In this document: positions 19,830-29,513 of the stretch, piece by piece
Numbering within the stretch: the first letter of the stretch is position 1
Layout: the number at the start of each line of letters is the position of its first letter
NCBI RefSeq assembly: GCF_044987625.1
Contig: NZ_JBJDSB010000005.1
Location: 124,001-188,000 of the forward strand
Direction: 5' to 3'
From: Desulfobaculum sp044987625
GTDB taxonomy: Bacteria; Desulfobacterota; Desulfovibrionia; Desulfovibrionales; Desulfovibrionaceae
Length of the DNA stretch: 64,000 nt
Program-made: the position numbers and the translations under genes
The notes under the pieces: generated by a model
The model's input: the letters and a program-made list of their open reading frames with translations, nothing else
Told to the model about the DNA's origin: nothing
The model's database searches: none

Positions 19830-20152
19830 GATAATCTCCCATCATCGCATGTGGCTGGACCACGTGAACCCGCGCGCGCCCTCCGCCGGGGCTGTCCAGC
19901 TCGGTGAAACGTGGACACAGTGCAATAAAACGCTGGCAGCGTCTACGCCTTTCCCTGCCCCGCCCCGCCCTCACCCGCATGCAGACACAGCTTTTTCCCG
20001 GTGTGCCGCATGCAACCGCCTAGTGTCTCTATCAAAAAAACTGTGCATCAATGCTGACATATTGCCCAAAACAGGGTATTGCTCCGGTAAGGTCAGAACT
20101 CGGCCCGTTTGTCACCACAGCGGGCGAGCCTCACCCCTGCAAGGGAGACGAC
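19830..20152. other. Divergent intergenic region, aroK / PAS protein
   Basis: The 323-bp region has no gene I can support. It must hold promoters for both directions, but no sigma-70 match strong enough to name was found. The only clear signal is the AGGGAG ribosome-binding site directly before 20153. Confidence 0.4.
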
Positions 20153-21400
20153 ATGCAGCACAGACCGTTGCGCGTACTTGTCATGGGGCGGCGGCACGGA
20201 ACCACGGACGACTTGTCACGCATGCTCTCGCTCGGCGGCTACAACGCCGACTTCCGCTTAGCGACGGACGTAGACGACGCCCGTCCCGCCGTCAGCCGAA
20301 ACGGCATTGACCTCATCATCGGCGAAGACCAGACAAGCCTGCGTCAGTTCATACGCAATCTGCCTCCCGGGGTGCCCTTCATTGCCGTGGATGCAGACAT
20401 CAGCCACGAGCGGGGCCGCGCCCTCATCGAGGCCGGTGCGCACGACTATATGGCCCGCCGCGAGATGGAGCGCCTGCCCGCCTCGGTCACGCGAGCCATG
20501 CGCGACGTGCGGCCAAAGCGCGTGCCGGCTCCGGTAACGGACGGCAACGCGCCACAGCCTGCGGCGCACACCCTGCCCCACGGGGCTGAGAATCCGGCCC
20601 AGCCCTCGGCCCCCAGCGCAGGCGACCACTCCCCCGAGCCCCAGCACTGCGAGCACAGCGCCAACACCTTTGCCGAACTCTACCGGCACTCGCTGGACGC
20701 GGTGGTCATCCTGAATCTGGACGAGCACGTCCTCGACATCAACGCCGCCTTTACCAAGACCTTTGGCTACAGCGCGGACGAAGTGCGCGGACGCCACCTC
20801 GGGGACTGCATCCTGCCCGAGGGCGCGGACGAGGAGTTTCTGTCCCTCACCAGCCGCGTGCGGGAGGGACACATGGTGCGCAAGCGCACAACACGCCTGC
20901 GCAAGGACGGCAGCAGTGTGGACGTTATCGCCGTTGGCATTCCGGTGGAGCTTGAAGACGGCGCGCGCGGCATCTGCGCCATCTACAGCGACATATCACC
21001 GCGGGAGAAGGCCATACGCACGCTGCGGCAGGCGGAATCGCGCTACCGCAATTTCTTCATGAAGGCTGTGGAGGGGATGTTTGTGTCCACCCCGTCGGGG
21101 CGGTTTATGCTGGCCAACCCCGCGCTGGCCGAGATGCTGGGCTATGAAAGCATCAGCGAGGTGACGGATGAAATTCGCAGCCTGTCGCGCGAGGTCTACG
21201 CCGAGCCATCCGAGCGGGACAAGCTGCTTGACGCGCTGCGCGAGCACGGCTCTGTGATGAACCTGCGCACCCGCATGCGCCGCGCGGACGGCTCCACGCT
21301 CACCGTACGCCAAAACGTGCGCGAAATCCGCGATGACGACGGCGAGCTACTCTACTTCCAAGGCACCATGACGCCGGAACCAGACCCCGGCGACATCTAA
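20153..21400 (+). CDS. Orphan protein with degenerate receiver-like domain and two PAS domains
   Basis: Residues 1-115 have the receiver-fold pattern (LRVLVMG at the start, DLIIGED at the position of the phosphorylation strand), but the acidic pocket is poorly kept and the conserved Lys near the end is replaced by Arg. Two PAS domains follow, at about 175-290 and 300-410; the second begins NFFMKAVEGMFVSTPSG. No histidine kinase, GGDEF, EAL or HTH output domain is present, so it may be a binding partner of another signalling protein. I start at ATG 20153 because AGGGAGA lies 4 bases upstream. Confidence 0.8.
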   Translation: MQHRPLRVLVMGRRHGTTDDLSRMLSLGGYNADFRLATDVDDARPAVSRNGIDLIIGEDQTSLRQFIRNLPPGVPFIAVDADISHERGRALIEAGAHDYMARREMERLPASVTRAMRDVRPKRVPAPVTDGNAPQPAAHTLPHGAENPAQPSAPSAGDHSPEPQHCEHSANTFAELYRHSLDAVVILNLDEHVLDINAAFTKTFGYSADEVRGRHLGDCILPEGADEEFLSLTSRVREGHMVRKRTTRLRKDGSSVDVIAVGIPVELEDGARGICAIYSDISPREKAIRTLRQAESRYRNFFMKAVEGMFVSTPSGRFMLANPALAEMLGYESISEVTDEIRSLSREVYAEPSERDKLLDALREHGSVMNLRTRMRRADGSTLTVRQNVREIRDDDGELLYFQGTMTPEPDPGDI

Positions 21401-21439
21401 CCCCAGAAGCCCCCGTCCCCAAAAGGACCAATCGCCACA

Positions 21440-21488
21440 CACGGCGCAAACGCGAGGCGGCCTTGCGCCGCCCCGCTTCTGCGCCGTG
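21440..21488. repeat. Nested inverted repeat between convergent genes
   Basis: An outer 9-bp stem (CACGGCGCA/TGCGCCGTG) encloses an inner 10-bp stem with one mismatch (GCGAGGCGGC/GCCGCCCCGC) and a 5-base loop. It lies between the convergent stops at 21400 and 21507. No U-tract follows, so it is either a rho-assisted or structural 3' end rather than a classical terminator. Confidence 0.6.
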
Positions 21489-21506
21489 AGGACGACAAGT
21501 CCGCCG

Positions 21507-21986
21507 TTAATACTCGCCGCGGTTCTCGCTGTGGCAGGAGCGGCAGGCCTTTTTGACGCGGTTCAAATGCTGGTCGGCCTTTTTGAGGTCGTTATCCGAG
21601 GCGATGCGCAAAAACTTCTGGGCCTGCGCATTCAGGTACTCGGCCGCGGCCTGAAACTTCGCCGGGTCCGCGCCCTTGAAAAACTTGTCCGACCCTTCCA
21701 CCGGATAGACATTTTCGTAGCGGTGCTCAAACACCAGCGGCAGCATCTGGGCCTTGGCCGCAATGGACAGCGTGGGGCTGACCACACGGATAACGTCGCC
21801 CTTTTCCAGCTTCAGCCGAATATCGCGCAGGTCCGCATTCATGGACCGCATGGCGAACTTCCGCGTGAGCACCACTTCCTGCGGGGAGCTTTTGCCCGGC
21901 AACAGCGCCGTCTGCGCCCACGCCGCGCTCACCGCAAATATCACGCCCAGACACAGGGCACAGATGACACCCGTTTTCCTCCTCAT
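21507..21986 (-). CDS. Cytochrome c'-like periplasmic monohaem protein
   Basis: This 159-aa exported protein has a signal peptide (residues 1-24, cleavage likely after AWA) and a single haem-attachment motif CRSCH at residues 148-152, very close to the C-terminus. That placement, with a helical body, matches the cytochrome c' four-helix family, whose members bind NO or act in stress or electron transfer. Residues 60-115 contain a segment (VSPTLSIAAKA...ENVYPVEG) not typical of short cytochromes c'. A GGGAGGGG element precedes the ATG. Confidence 0.8.
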   Translation of the reverse strand: MRRKTGVICALCLGVIFAVSAAWAQTALLPGKSSPQEVVLTRKFAMRSMNADLRDIRLKLEKGDVIRVVSPTLSIAAKAQMLPLVFEHRYENVYPVEGSDKFFKGADPAKFQAAAEYLNAQAQKFLRIASDNDLKKADQHLNRVKKACRSCHSENRGEY

Positions 21987-22145
21987 GCCGTCCCCTCCCG
22001 GTCACGAATCCTGCCGTGCGCCGCACGCTCCGGACGGGCCGGCTGCGCGCCACCATTTGACGCCAGCCCCCGCCACAGGCGGATTTTTACCATACTGACA
22101 ATAGCAGAACCACGCGCGCTGGCGCAACACGATTCCCACCCGCGC

Positions 22146-22472
22146 CTACTCTCCGTTCAGCAGCCGCGACACCACGTTGGCCACGCCCTGCCTATTGCGC
22201 GCGGTTTGGGCCGATTCCCCCTTAAGGCTCGCGGCGTTGGCGTCGATAAGCCCACGGGCAATGTTCTGGACAAACTCGCCATACGACGCATCCCCGGCGG
22301 CGCGCGGACCAGCCTGCGCGGCGGGCGCTCCCTGCGGGCGCGGCGGCTGCTGCGCCGTCCCCGGCACCAACGGCGATAGCGGCGGCGCGGCCGGAGCAAT
22401 CGCGGGGCGCGGCTCCGTGGCGTCAGCCTTTCCAGAATCACTGCCAACAACATCAACGGGACGTTTCTTCAT
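22146..22472 (-). CDS. Small Pro/Ala-rich protein of unknown function
   Basis: This 108-residue protein starts MKKRPVDVVG at ATG 22472, preceded by AAGGAGG at ideal spacing. The middle (about 15-65) is a low-complexity Pro/Ala/Gln linker, and the last ~45 residues form a predicted helical domain (YGEFVQNIARGLIDANAAS). I do not recognise the family. It is divergent from the 1000-residue protein gene at 22711. The good ribosome-binding site and non-repetitive C-terminus suggest a real gene. Confidence 0.65.
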   Translation of the reverse strand: MKKRPVDVVGSDSGKADATEPRPAIAPAAPPLSPLVPGTAQQPPRPQGAPAAQAGPRAAGDASYGEFVQNIARGLIDANAASLKGESAQTARNRQGVANVVSRLLNGE

Positions 22473-22710
22473 GGCGTCCTCCTTCGCGCCGCCGCAGGCC
22501 GCCTGCAAACGCCGTCAATGACGGCCCCTTGCTTGACGCTCCCCCGGCATACGCATACATATGAAGATTGCATAACCTGGTCTCTTTTTCCTGGCGTTGC
22601 ACGCTGCATCCGCGCCGGCCACCATGAAGGGCTCAGGCTGACGCACCACAACGGCGCAGCAAAAAGCACCCCAAAACACATGGCCAGACCATCAATGATA
22701 AAACATACTT

Positions 22711-25700
22711 ATGACGACCAAAAACTCCACGCAGAATAAATTCATCGACCGCATCGGCGCGCTGTATCTCAAGCTGCTTGACGAAAAGCAGGACGAGCGC
22801 GAAGCGGCGCAAAGCATCAACGCCTTCGTGAGCAAGGCGCTGAAGAAGTTCGGCTTCAACCTCGCCGCCGACAAAATGGAGGAGCGCACCAAAAAAATCG
22901 CTCAGGTCGCCATCGCCCGCGCCAAAAAATCCCAGCGCGAAATGGAGCGCCACATCTGGCTCATGGACGTCAAAGTCGGGGCCGCGGGCAGTGGCTACAC
23001 CATATCCTTTCTGCCCGACATCCGCATCCGCAACACGCCCGAGGCGCGCGACATGTGGGAGGGCTTTTTGGATACCCTTGCGCCCAAAACGCGCATCGGC
23101 CCGGACCCCAAAACCGGCACCATCGCCATCCTGTACCGCGACGGCGAATGGCTGGGAAACCTCATGCTGGCCGACGATGTGCGCTCGCTCTACATCATTC
23201 CAGAAATCCACACCGTGCAAGGGGACTTCATCGCCCGTGGCGCGCGCGTCGTCAACTCGCAGTTTTCCCATACCCTGACGATCCAAGGCGCGCTGTGCAT
23301 CAATTACGAGCTGCTGCGCCAAACGCCGCCCGCCCTTGAGCTGGAAAACGGCATCAGCCTCTACGGCGTCAAATCGCCCCTCGGCACCCCCTTCACCCCG
23401 GACCAACTGCGCGCATGGGGCCTGAAAAAAGGCCACCGCGTCAAAATCCGCAGCGATGTGTTCGTCTTCAACGAGCATCAGGGCGCGACCCTATCGTGGG
23501 AACTCACGGGCGAAAACGTGCTCACCTCCTACGTGTGGAAAACCGGCAAGTGGCAGCTTGTCCGGCGCGAGCGCATCGACCCCGCCGTGTTCGAGCAGGT
23601 GGCCGGCCGCCTGAGCCGCATCAGCCTGATGCTGGGCCTTGGCGCGGACTTTATCGCCAAGAGCGTCTCGCGTACGCAGGAGAATATCGATAAAATCTGC
23701 CTTTACCTTGACCTTGCGCGTCTGAACCAGTCCAAGCCCCCGGCCAAGGACGACCCGGAGCTTGCCGCGCTGGAGCGGCTCATCCTTGCCTTTGGCGCCC
23801 TGCGCGCGCCCTTTTCCGCCGCGCAGGTCAACTCCGACGCCGTGCTGGACGCCCTTGACGGCATCTCGGACGACGACGTCACCCTTGCCGGGCAGTTCGC
23901 CAAACGCCCCCGCTACAAGGTGAGTGAAAAGCTCATCCGCCACGACCTTGACGACATTACCCGCTTTATTGATGAGGACACGGACTCCGACGAACTCTTG
24001 GCTGACGGCCTCACCACCGCGCGCTTTCTGCATGTGACGTTTAAATCCGACGACGCGCGGGGCAACCTTGCCAGCGCCGCAGGGGACGTGCCCGGACACT
24101 TCAACGACATTGTCCAACAGCTCCCCGAGGAAGCCCGCCTCAGCTTCGATCGTTTTCTTGAGGACCCGGCGCATACCCTCAAGGTCCTGCGCAAGCGCCT
24201 CTCAGATGAAGACCACCTGAAGCAGCTTGCCGCCATTGAGGCCGAAATACGCGTGCTGCAACAGATGCGGCCCAAGGAACTTATCCGCAAAATCGTCAGC
24301 GTGCCCTTCAATTCCGAGGACGCCGACTTCCAGCAGGACAAGGCCCTGCTGAACCAGCTCTTCGCCATGCAAAAGGCCGAGCTGAAAGACCTGCCCTTTG
24401 ACGCGGAGCGCCTTGTGGACCTGCTTATCCCCCGCCTCAAGAGCTTTGTCCGCTACCGGTTGGACCTCATCCGCTCCGTGTGGAAAAACGGCCCGGAAGA
24501 GCGCCGCCCCATCACGGCGGCCATTGCGGAACAATTGCGCCCCCTCTCCGCCGAGGAGCTTATCAAGGCCCTGCGCCGCATTATCATCATGGTTCTGGAC
24601 GTGGTGCGCGCCTACAACGCCCTGTCCACCACGCCGGCCGGAGAGGGGCAGGATGCCAAGCGCGAGGTCCGCGCCGCCCTGCCTGCCGACGCCGTAATGG
24701 CCATCCGCTCGCGCCTGAGCCGCACGTGCCTGTCCATCGGCGTCGGGCGCGCCTTTATTGACGACTACGCCGACGCGCTGGTGGGGAACCTGCACAAGAT
24801 TGAATACTATCTGGAGTTGGCCCTCGGTGAGGCGGGCGTTGGGAACCACTCCCTGCTGGAGGGCGACGACCGCGAACTTATCGAAAGCATTTTGGCCAGC
24901 TTCCGCGACATCCGCGACGCGGCGGAGCGCGGGCAGGTCACCGAGGAATGCGCCGCCGCCCTCAAATACCTCAAGGACGACAGGCTGGACACCGTGGGCA
25001 GCGTCCTGTCCAAGCCCCGCCCCCTCATCGACGTAGCGTCCATCAAAAACGACGTGGCCGCCCTCAAAACCCTTCAGGGCAGCGCGCTGGATGTGGACTC
25101 CGTCTTTGGCTCGCCGGGGCGCTTTCTGCTCTTTCTGAACTCGTCGCTGGAATCCAAGCAAATGAAACGCACGGTCTCGACCTTTCTCAAGCCCGTGTAC
25201 TTTGCCATCACCAAGCTGGCCAAGAGCGATGACAGCCTTGCGGGCCTCTCCCTCAACGACGTGCTCAAAACCCACTGCACCCCGGATGCCGTCAAGACCG
25301 CCTTTGACGGCAAGGGCGATCCCGAGGCGCTGGCCGAGCTTGCGGCGGGTATGAAACAGATTTGCGACAAGGGCGCGGCGGACATCATCACCCACATGCG
25401 CAAAACGCGTGAGGAAAACCCGCCGCCGGAGCTGGAGCGCGATCAAGAGTTAGTGGCGCGCCTTCTGGCCTTTGAGCGCAAGCCCCTCGGCGCGCTGGAG
25501 CTCCAGCCCCGGCAGACCTCGCTACTGCTGCTTCTGCGCCTTGAGTCCTTCATCACCGAGAGCGTCAAAGCCCTTTTCGAGGACGGCGCCATGGAGGATC
25601 AGGACGCCAAAACCATCATCAAGCGCCTGCTGACGGACCTCAAGTGGCGCTATGAGGTCATCCGCACCTACAACAAGCTCACCACCCCGGCCAAACCCAA

Positions 25701-25713
25701 AGCCACGGGCTAA
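22711..25713 (+). CDS. 1000-residue protein of unknown function with internal duplication
   Basis: This is a soluble, mainly helical protein with no signal peptide or membrane segment, and I do not recognise its family. The N-terminal ~290 residues include a basic helical start and a beta-rich middle (about 85-285). Two related segments follow: RLSRISLMLGLG at about 300 resembles RLSRTCLSIGVG at about 668, and VVRAYNALST at about 631 resembles VIRTYNKLTT at about 983. The C-terminal 700 residues therefore look like two diverged copies of a ~340-residue unit. No catalytic motif (P-loop, protease or nuclease) is apparent. The ribosome-binding site is weak. It is followed by a small unknown gene on the same strand. 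Confidence 0.85.
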   Translation: MTTKNSTQNKFIDRIGALYLKLLDEKQDEREAAQSINAFVSKALKKFGFNLAADKMEERTKKIAQVAIARAKKSQREMERHIWLMDVKVGAAGSGYTISFLPDIRIRNTPEARDMWEGFLDTLAPKTRIGPDPKTGTIAILYRDGEWLGNLMLADDVRSLYIIPEIHTVQGDFIARGARVVNSQFSHTLTIQGALCINYELLRQTPPALELENGISLYGVKSPLGTPFTPDQLRAWGLKKGHRVKIRSDVFVFNEHQGATLSWELTGENVLTSYVWKTGKWQLVRRERIDPAVFEQVAGRLSRISLMLGLGADFIAKSVSRTQENIDKICLYLDLARLNQSKPPAKDDPELAALERLILAFGALRAPFSAAQVNSDAVLDALDGISDDDVTLAGQFAKRPRYKVSEKLIRHDLDDITRFIDEDTDSDELLADGLTTARFLHVTFKSDDARGNLASAAGDVPGHFNDIVQQLPEEARLSFDRFLEDPAHTLKVLRKRLSDEDHLKQLAAIEAEIRVLQQMRPKELIRKIVSVPFNSEDADFQQDKALLNQLFAMQKAELKDLPFDAERLVDLLIPRLKSFVRYRLDLIRSVWKNGPEERRPITAAIAEQLRPLSAEELIKALRRIIIMVLDVVRAYNALSTTPAGEGQDAKREVRAALPADAVMAIRSRLSRTCLSIGVGRAFIDDYADALVGNLHKIEYYLELALGEAGVGNHSLLEGDDRELIESILASFRDIRDAAERGQVTEECAAALKYLKDDRLDTVGSVLSKPRPLIDVASIKNDVAALKTLQGSALDVDSVFGSPGRFLLFLNSSLESKQMKRTVSTFLKPVYFAITKLAKSDDSLAGLSLNDVLKTHCTPDAVKTAFDGKGDPEALAELAAGMKQICDKGAADIITHMRKTREENPPPELERDQELVARLLAFERKPLGALELQPRQTSLLLLLRLESFITESVKALFEDGAMEDQDAKTIIKRLLTDLKWRYEVIRTYNKLTTPAKPKATG

Positions 25714-25719
25714 CATCGC

Positions 25720-25735
25720 GGCCCCATGCGGGGCC
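25720..25735 (+). repeat. Short GC hairpin after the 1000-residue protein gene
   Basis: The 6-bp stem GGCCCC/GGGGCC has an ATGC loop and lies 7 bases after the stop. There is no U-tract, so termination is uncertain. Confidence 0.4.
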
Positions 25736-25842
25736 ACATCCCACCACGATTTGCATTCCGTGGGTTTTTCCCTTGTCATTGCCCGGTATGTTCTGCATAT
25801 TCTTGAATGAATCCTCCCCGTCACATGCAGGATGGAGGCGGC

Positions 25843-26199
25843 ATGACCCTGATTCGCGACATCGCAACGATCATTCAGTCCATGACAGATGCTCTGCGGC
25901 GCACCGAGCCTGACGAGCCGCCACGTTCTCCCGATTCCGGGTGGTGGGTTCTGGTGTGCGGCGCGCATCTGGATGCCGAAGACTTCGACCAGCGCGAAGC
26001 GGCGCGGGAGGCCCTGCGCCTGACGCTGAGCGACTACGGCATCAGCCTGCGTGAACATATCTGGGTCTGGGACGAGACGGACCGGGCTCAAGTCGTGGTG
26101 GGTCAGCACGCCTCCATCCGCAGGGCGAAACGCCATGCTGACGACCTTGTCCGCTTTGGGCTGGAGGTCCGCATCATTTCGCGGTGCCCGGATTCGTAA
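25843..26199 (+). CDS. Small protein of unknown function
   Basis: This 118-aa soluble, acidic protein starts MTLIRDIATI at ATG 25843; GGAGG is 4-5 bases upstream, which favours this start over an ATG 12 codons earlier. The C-terminal half (WWVLVCGAHLDAED... VGQHASIRRAKRHADDLVRFGLEVRI) has alternating strand/helix character, faintly like a small alpha/beta or SPOR-like fold, but I cannot assign a family. It lies 60 bp before the CLC gene on the same strand. Confidence 0.6.
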   Translation: MTLIRDIATIIQSMTDALRRTEPDEPPRSPDSGWWVLVCGAHLDAEDFDQREAAREALRLTLSDYGISLREHIWVWDETDRAQVVVGQHASIRRAKRHADDLVRFGLEVRIISRCPDS

Positions 26200-26259
26200 T
26201 CACGGGCTGGCACACTCTTTCTCCGCGTCCGAACCTCGAAACCGGAGGTCCGAAATCCC

Positions 26260-28023
26260 GTGCGGCTCCCCAACTCCTGTCGTGAAATAAGCTCCGGATT
26301 CCGGCGCTTTTGCATTGAACAGCGCATCTTCAACCTCTTCATCGCCATTTTCATTGGTGCCCTGTCCGGGTACGGCGCTATACTCTTCCACCACGTTCTT
26401 GTTGGGTCGCAGTTCGCCTTTTATCAGGAGACGGGCGACATTCTCGACTTTGTCGGGCGGCTGTCGCCCTGGCAGTTGGTGCTTTTGCCCGCCATTGGCG
26501 GGCTTATTGTTGGCCTTATCGTGCGCTTTGGCGCGTCCGAGGCCAAGGGGCACGGCGTGCCCGAGGTCATGTCCGCCCTCGCTCTCAAGGGTGGGCGCAT
26601 CCGCAAACGCGTTGCCATTGTCAAAATTATCGCCTCCGCCGTATGCATCGGCTCCGGCGGCTCCTCCGGGCGCGAAGGGCCTATGGTGCAGATTGGCTCC
26701 AGCATCGGGTCCACCATCGGGCAGTACTTCAAGGTGCCGGTTATGGAGCAGCGCACGCTGGTGGGCTGCGGCGCGGCGGCGGGCATTGCCGCGACCTTCA
26801 ACGCGCCTGTGGCGGGCGTGCTGTTCGCCCTTGAGGTGCTGGTGGGCGACTTTGGGTTGGCGTCGTTCTCGCCGGTGGTGCTCTCGTCCGTGTCGGCGAC
26901 GGCGGTGTCGCGCTACTACTGGGGCGACCTGCCGACCTTTGACCTGCCGCTGTACACCATCCGCTCCATGTGGGAATTCGGCATCTACCCGTTTCTTGGC
27001 ATTCTTGCGGCGCTGGCGGCGGCGGGATTCATCATCGTGCTCTACAAGGCCGAGGACATTTTTGAAAACCTGCCCATCCCGGAGTGGCTCAAGCCCGCCA
27101 TTGGCGGCCTGATTCTCGGCGTTATTCTGCTGCAATGGCCGCATGCCTTTGGCGTCGGCTACGGGGCCATGAACCGCGCCTTGCACGGGCAACTGGCGGG
27201 GATGCTGCTGCTCACCCTTGTTGCCGTAAAAATACTCGCCACTTCGGCCACCCTTGGCTCCGGCGGGTCGGGCGGCATCTTTGCGCCATCGCTCTTCATC
27301 GGCGCGATGACCGGGGGCTTTTTCGGCTGGGTGGCGGGGCTGGTGTTTCCCAGCATCACGGCGCCCATCGGCGCGTACGCCCTTGTGGGCATGGGCGCGG
27401 TTGTCGCAGGCACCACGCAGGCGCCCATCACCGCCATTCTCATCCTCTTTGAAATGACGGGCGACTACAAAATCATTCTGCCCATGATGATTACCTGCAT
27501 CATTTCCACGCTCATCACCTCCGCCATCTGCAAAGGCTCCATCTACACCATCAAGCTCCAGCGGCGCGGCATCGACATCGCGGGCGGGCTGGAGCAGAAC
27601 ATTCTGCGCTCGCTCAAGGTGGGGCGCTTCATGCAAGGTTCGCCCTACACCATCCCGGAATCCCTGCCGCTGCTGGATATTATCAAGACCTTCAAACACG
27701 CCGACGTCTCCTACCTGCACACAGTGGACGACAACGGCGCGCTGCGGGGCATCATCTCCTTCCGCGACATCCGCCCCCTGATGCACGAGGACAGCCTGCA
27801 CTATCTCGTCATCGCCCGTGATGTGGCGACCTCACACGTCGTCACCGTCACCCCGGACGACACCATCAAGACCGCCCTGCGCCTTATGAGTTCGCAGGGC
27901 GTCTCCCAACTGCCGGTGGTCCAGCCCGGCAACGGCAACACCCTTCTCGGCACCCTGCGGCAAAAGGACGTCCTCCACGCCTACAATAAGGCCATTATCC
28001 GCCGCGAAATCGACGTGCTGTAG
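26260..28023 (+). CDS. CLC-family chloride channel/antiporter with C-terminal CBS pair
   Basis: The 587-aa membrane protein carries the CLC selectivity motifs GHGVPE (97-102), GREGP with gating Glu139 (137-141) and GSGGSGGIFAPS near 345. The last ~130 residues form two CBS domains, which often bind nucleotides and regulate gating. The position equal to E. coli ClC Glu203, the internal proton glutamate, is Val193, and the GSGIP serine is His98. The start is a GTG at 26260, 10 bases after GGAGGT; the next methionine lies inside the protein body. No fluoride riboswitch is visible upstream. Confidence 0.93.
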   Translation: MRLPNSCREISSGFRRFCIEQRIFNLFIAIFIGALSGYGAILFHHVLVGSQFAFYQETGDILDFVGRLSPWQLVLLPAIGGLIVGLIVRFGASEAKGHGVPEVMSALALKGGRIRKRVAIVKIIASAVCIGSGGSSGREGPMVQIGSSIGSTIGQYFKVPVMEQRTLVGCGAAAGIAATFNAPVAGVLFALEVLVGDFGLASFSPVVLSSVSATAVSRYYWGDLPTFDLPLYTIRSMWEFGIYPFLGILAALAAAGFIIVLYKAEDIFENLPIPEWLKPAIGGLILGVILLQWPHAFGVGYGAMNRALHGQLAGMLLLTLVAVKILATSATLGSGGSGGIFAPSLFIGAMTGGFFGWVAGLVFPSITAPIGAYALVGMGAVVAGTTQAPITAILILFEMTGDYKIILPMMITCIISTLITSAICKGSIYTIKLQRRGIDIAGGLEQNILRSLKVGRFMQGSPYTIPESLPLLDIIKTFKHADVSYLHTVDDNGALRGIISFRDIRPLMHEDSLHYLVIARDVATSHVVTVTPDDTIKTALRLMSSQGVSQLPVVQPGNGNTLLGTLRQKDVLHAYNKAIIRREIDVL

Positions 28024-28623
28024 CGCTGTAATGCCGTAGCGTTCCCGCCCTGCGCATCGCCATGAGCTGGCCGGCCTCTCCTGGCCCCCAGCATTCTGCC
28101 ATGCGCCGGTGTCCCCACAGTGTCCCGTCCCGTCTTTCCCCTGCAACACTTGGCACCACCCGCTGCCGCACCATGCGTCGCCCTCTTGCGGCTGCTCCGA
28201 AGAAGCGGGGCCAAGTCGGGGCGAAACGTCAACCACGCGCCGCGCACCCGCGCCTTTGCCCCATCCCCAGCCCAACCAGCCGTCCTCACCGCATCCTCTC
28301 GGCCCCCAAGCCCCACCCTGCGCCTCGCGCCCTGCCCCTTGCATCAACCAACGCCTTCCCGCCCTGTTCCTGCCATACCCAAAGCCCTTTGCGCCGCCTT
28401 GTGACATTTATGTAAAACACACTTCAACAAGCAACTTTTAAACCCCTCAATTCCGAAGCCTCTTGACAAAAGAGTCAAATTAGACAAGTACAGAACTGCC
28501 TTGAGGGATAACGGTAATTTTTCAGTGGCGTCAAAATTCCCACGCACAAGGGCAATCCGGCCGCCTTCGCAACATGGGCACAGGCCGCACAGCACACCAC
28601 CGACGACGCCAAGGGGAGGGACC
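28024..28623. other. 600-bp intergenic region before the amino-acid transporter
   Basis: No gene is supported. From about 28120 to 28400 the plus strand is strikingly C- and pyrimidine-rich with low-complexity translations in every frame. From 28400 the sequence turns AT-rich and contains the candidate promoter/palindrome at 28463. A GGGAGG ribosome-binding site directly precedes 28624. Confidence 0.5.
28463..28491 (+). promoter_or_regulatory. Candidate promoter/operator of the amino-acid ABC operon
   Basis: A perfect -35 TTGACA (28463-28468) is embedded in the inverted repeat TTGAC-6-GTCAA (28463-28478). The -10 at 17-base spacing (AAGTAC) is poor, so either an activator is needed or the element is an operator only. 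Confidence 0.35.
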
Positions 28624-29352
<729 letters not shown>

Positions 29353-29513
29353 CCCGCACGGCGCGCGGCGGCTCACATGCCCCGCACAAGACGCCGCACG
29401 CGTCAGCGCCCCACGCCAGCACGGCGCGGCAGGTCCGCAACACACCCCGCGCCCGATGGATATCCCGGCGGCCACCCCGCCCCGCAACACTTTCGCATGG
29501 AGGAAAAAGCCCA

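Noticed and set aside
26211..26226. TGGCAC-5-TTCTC, a sigma-54-like site upstream of the CLC gene.
   Set aside because: The -12 element lacks the GC of TTGC, and no enhancer-binding regulator is close.
26200..27801. A 533-codon minus-strand frame opposite the CLC gene.
   Set aside because: It is a complement of CLC codons without a ribosome-binding site or domain.
28062..28415. Several overlapping plus-strand frames of about 100 codons before the amino-acid transporter.
   Set aside because: All three frames are open because of the C-rich composition; the translations are Pro/Ser/Arg-rich without domain features.
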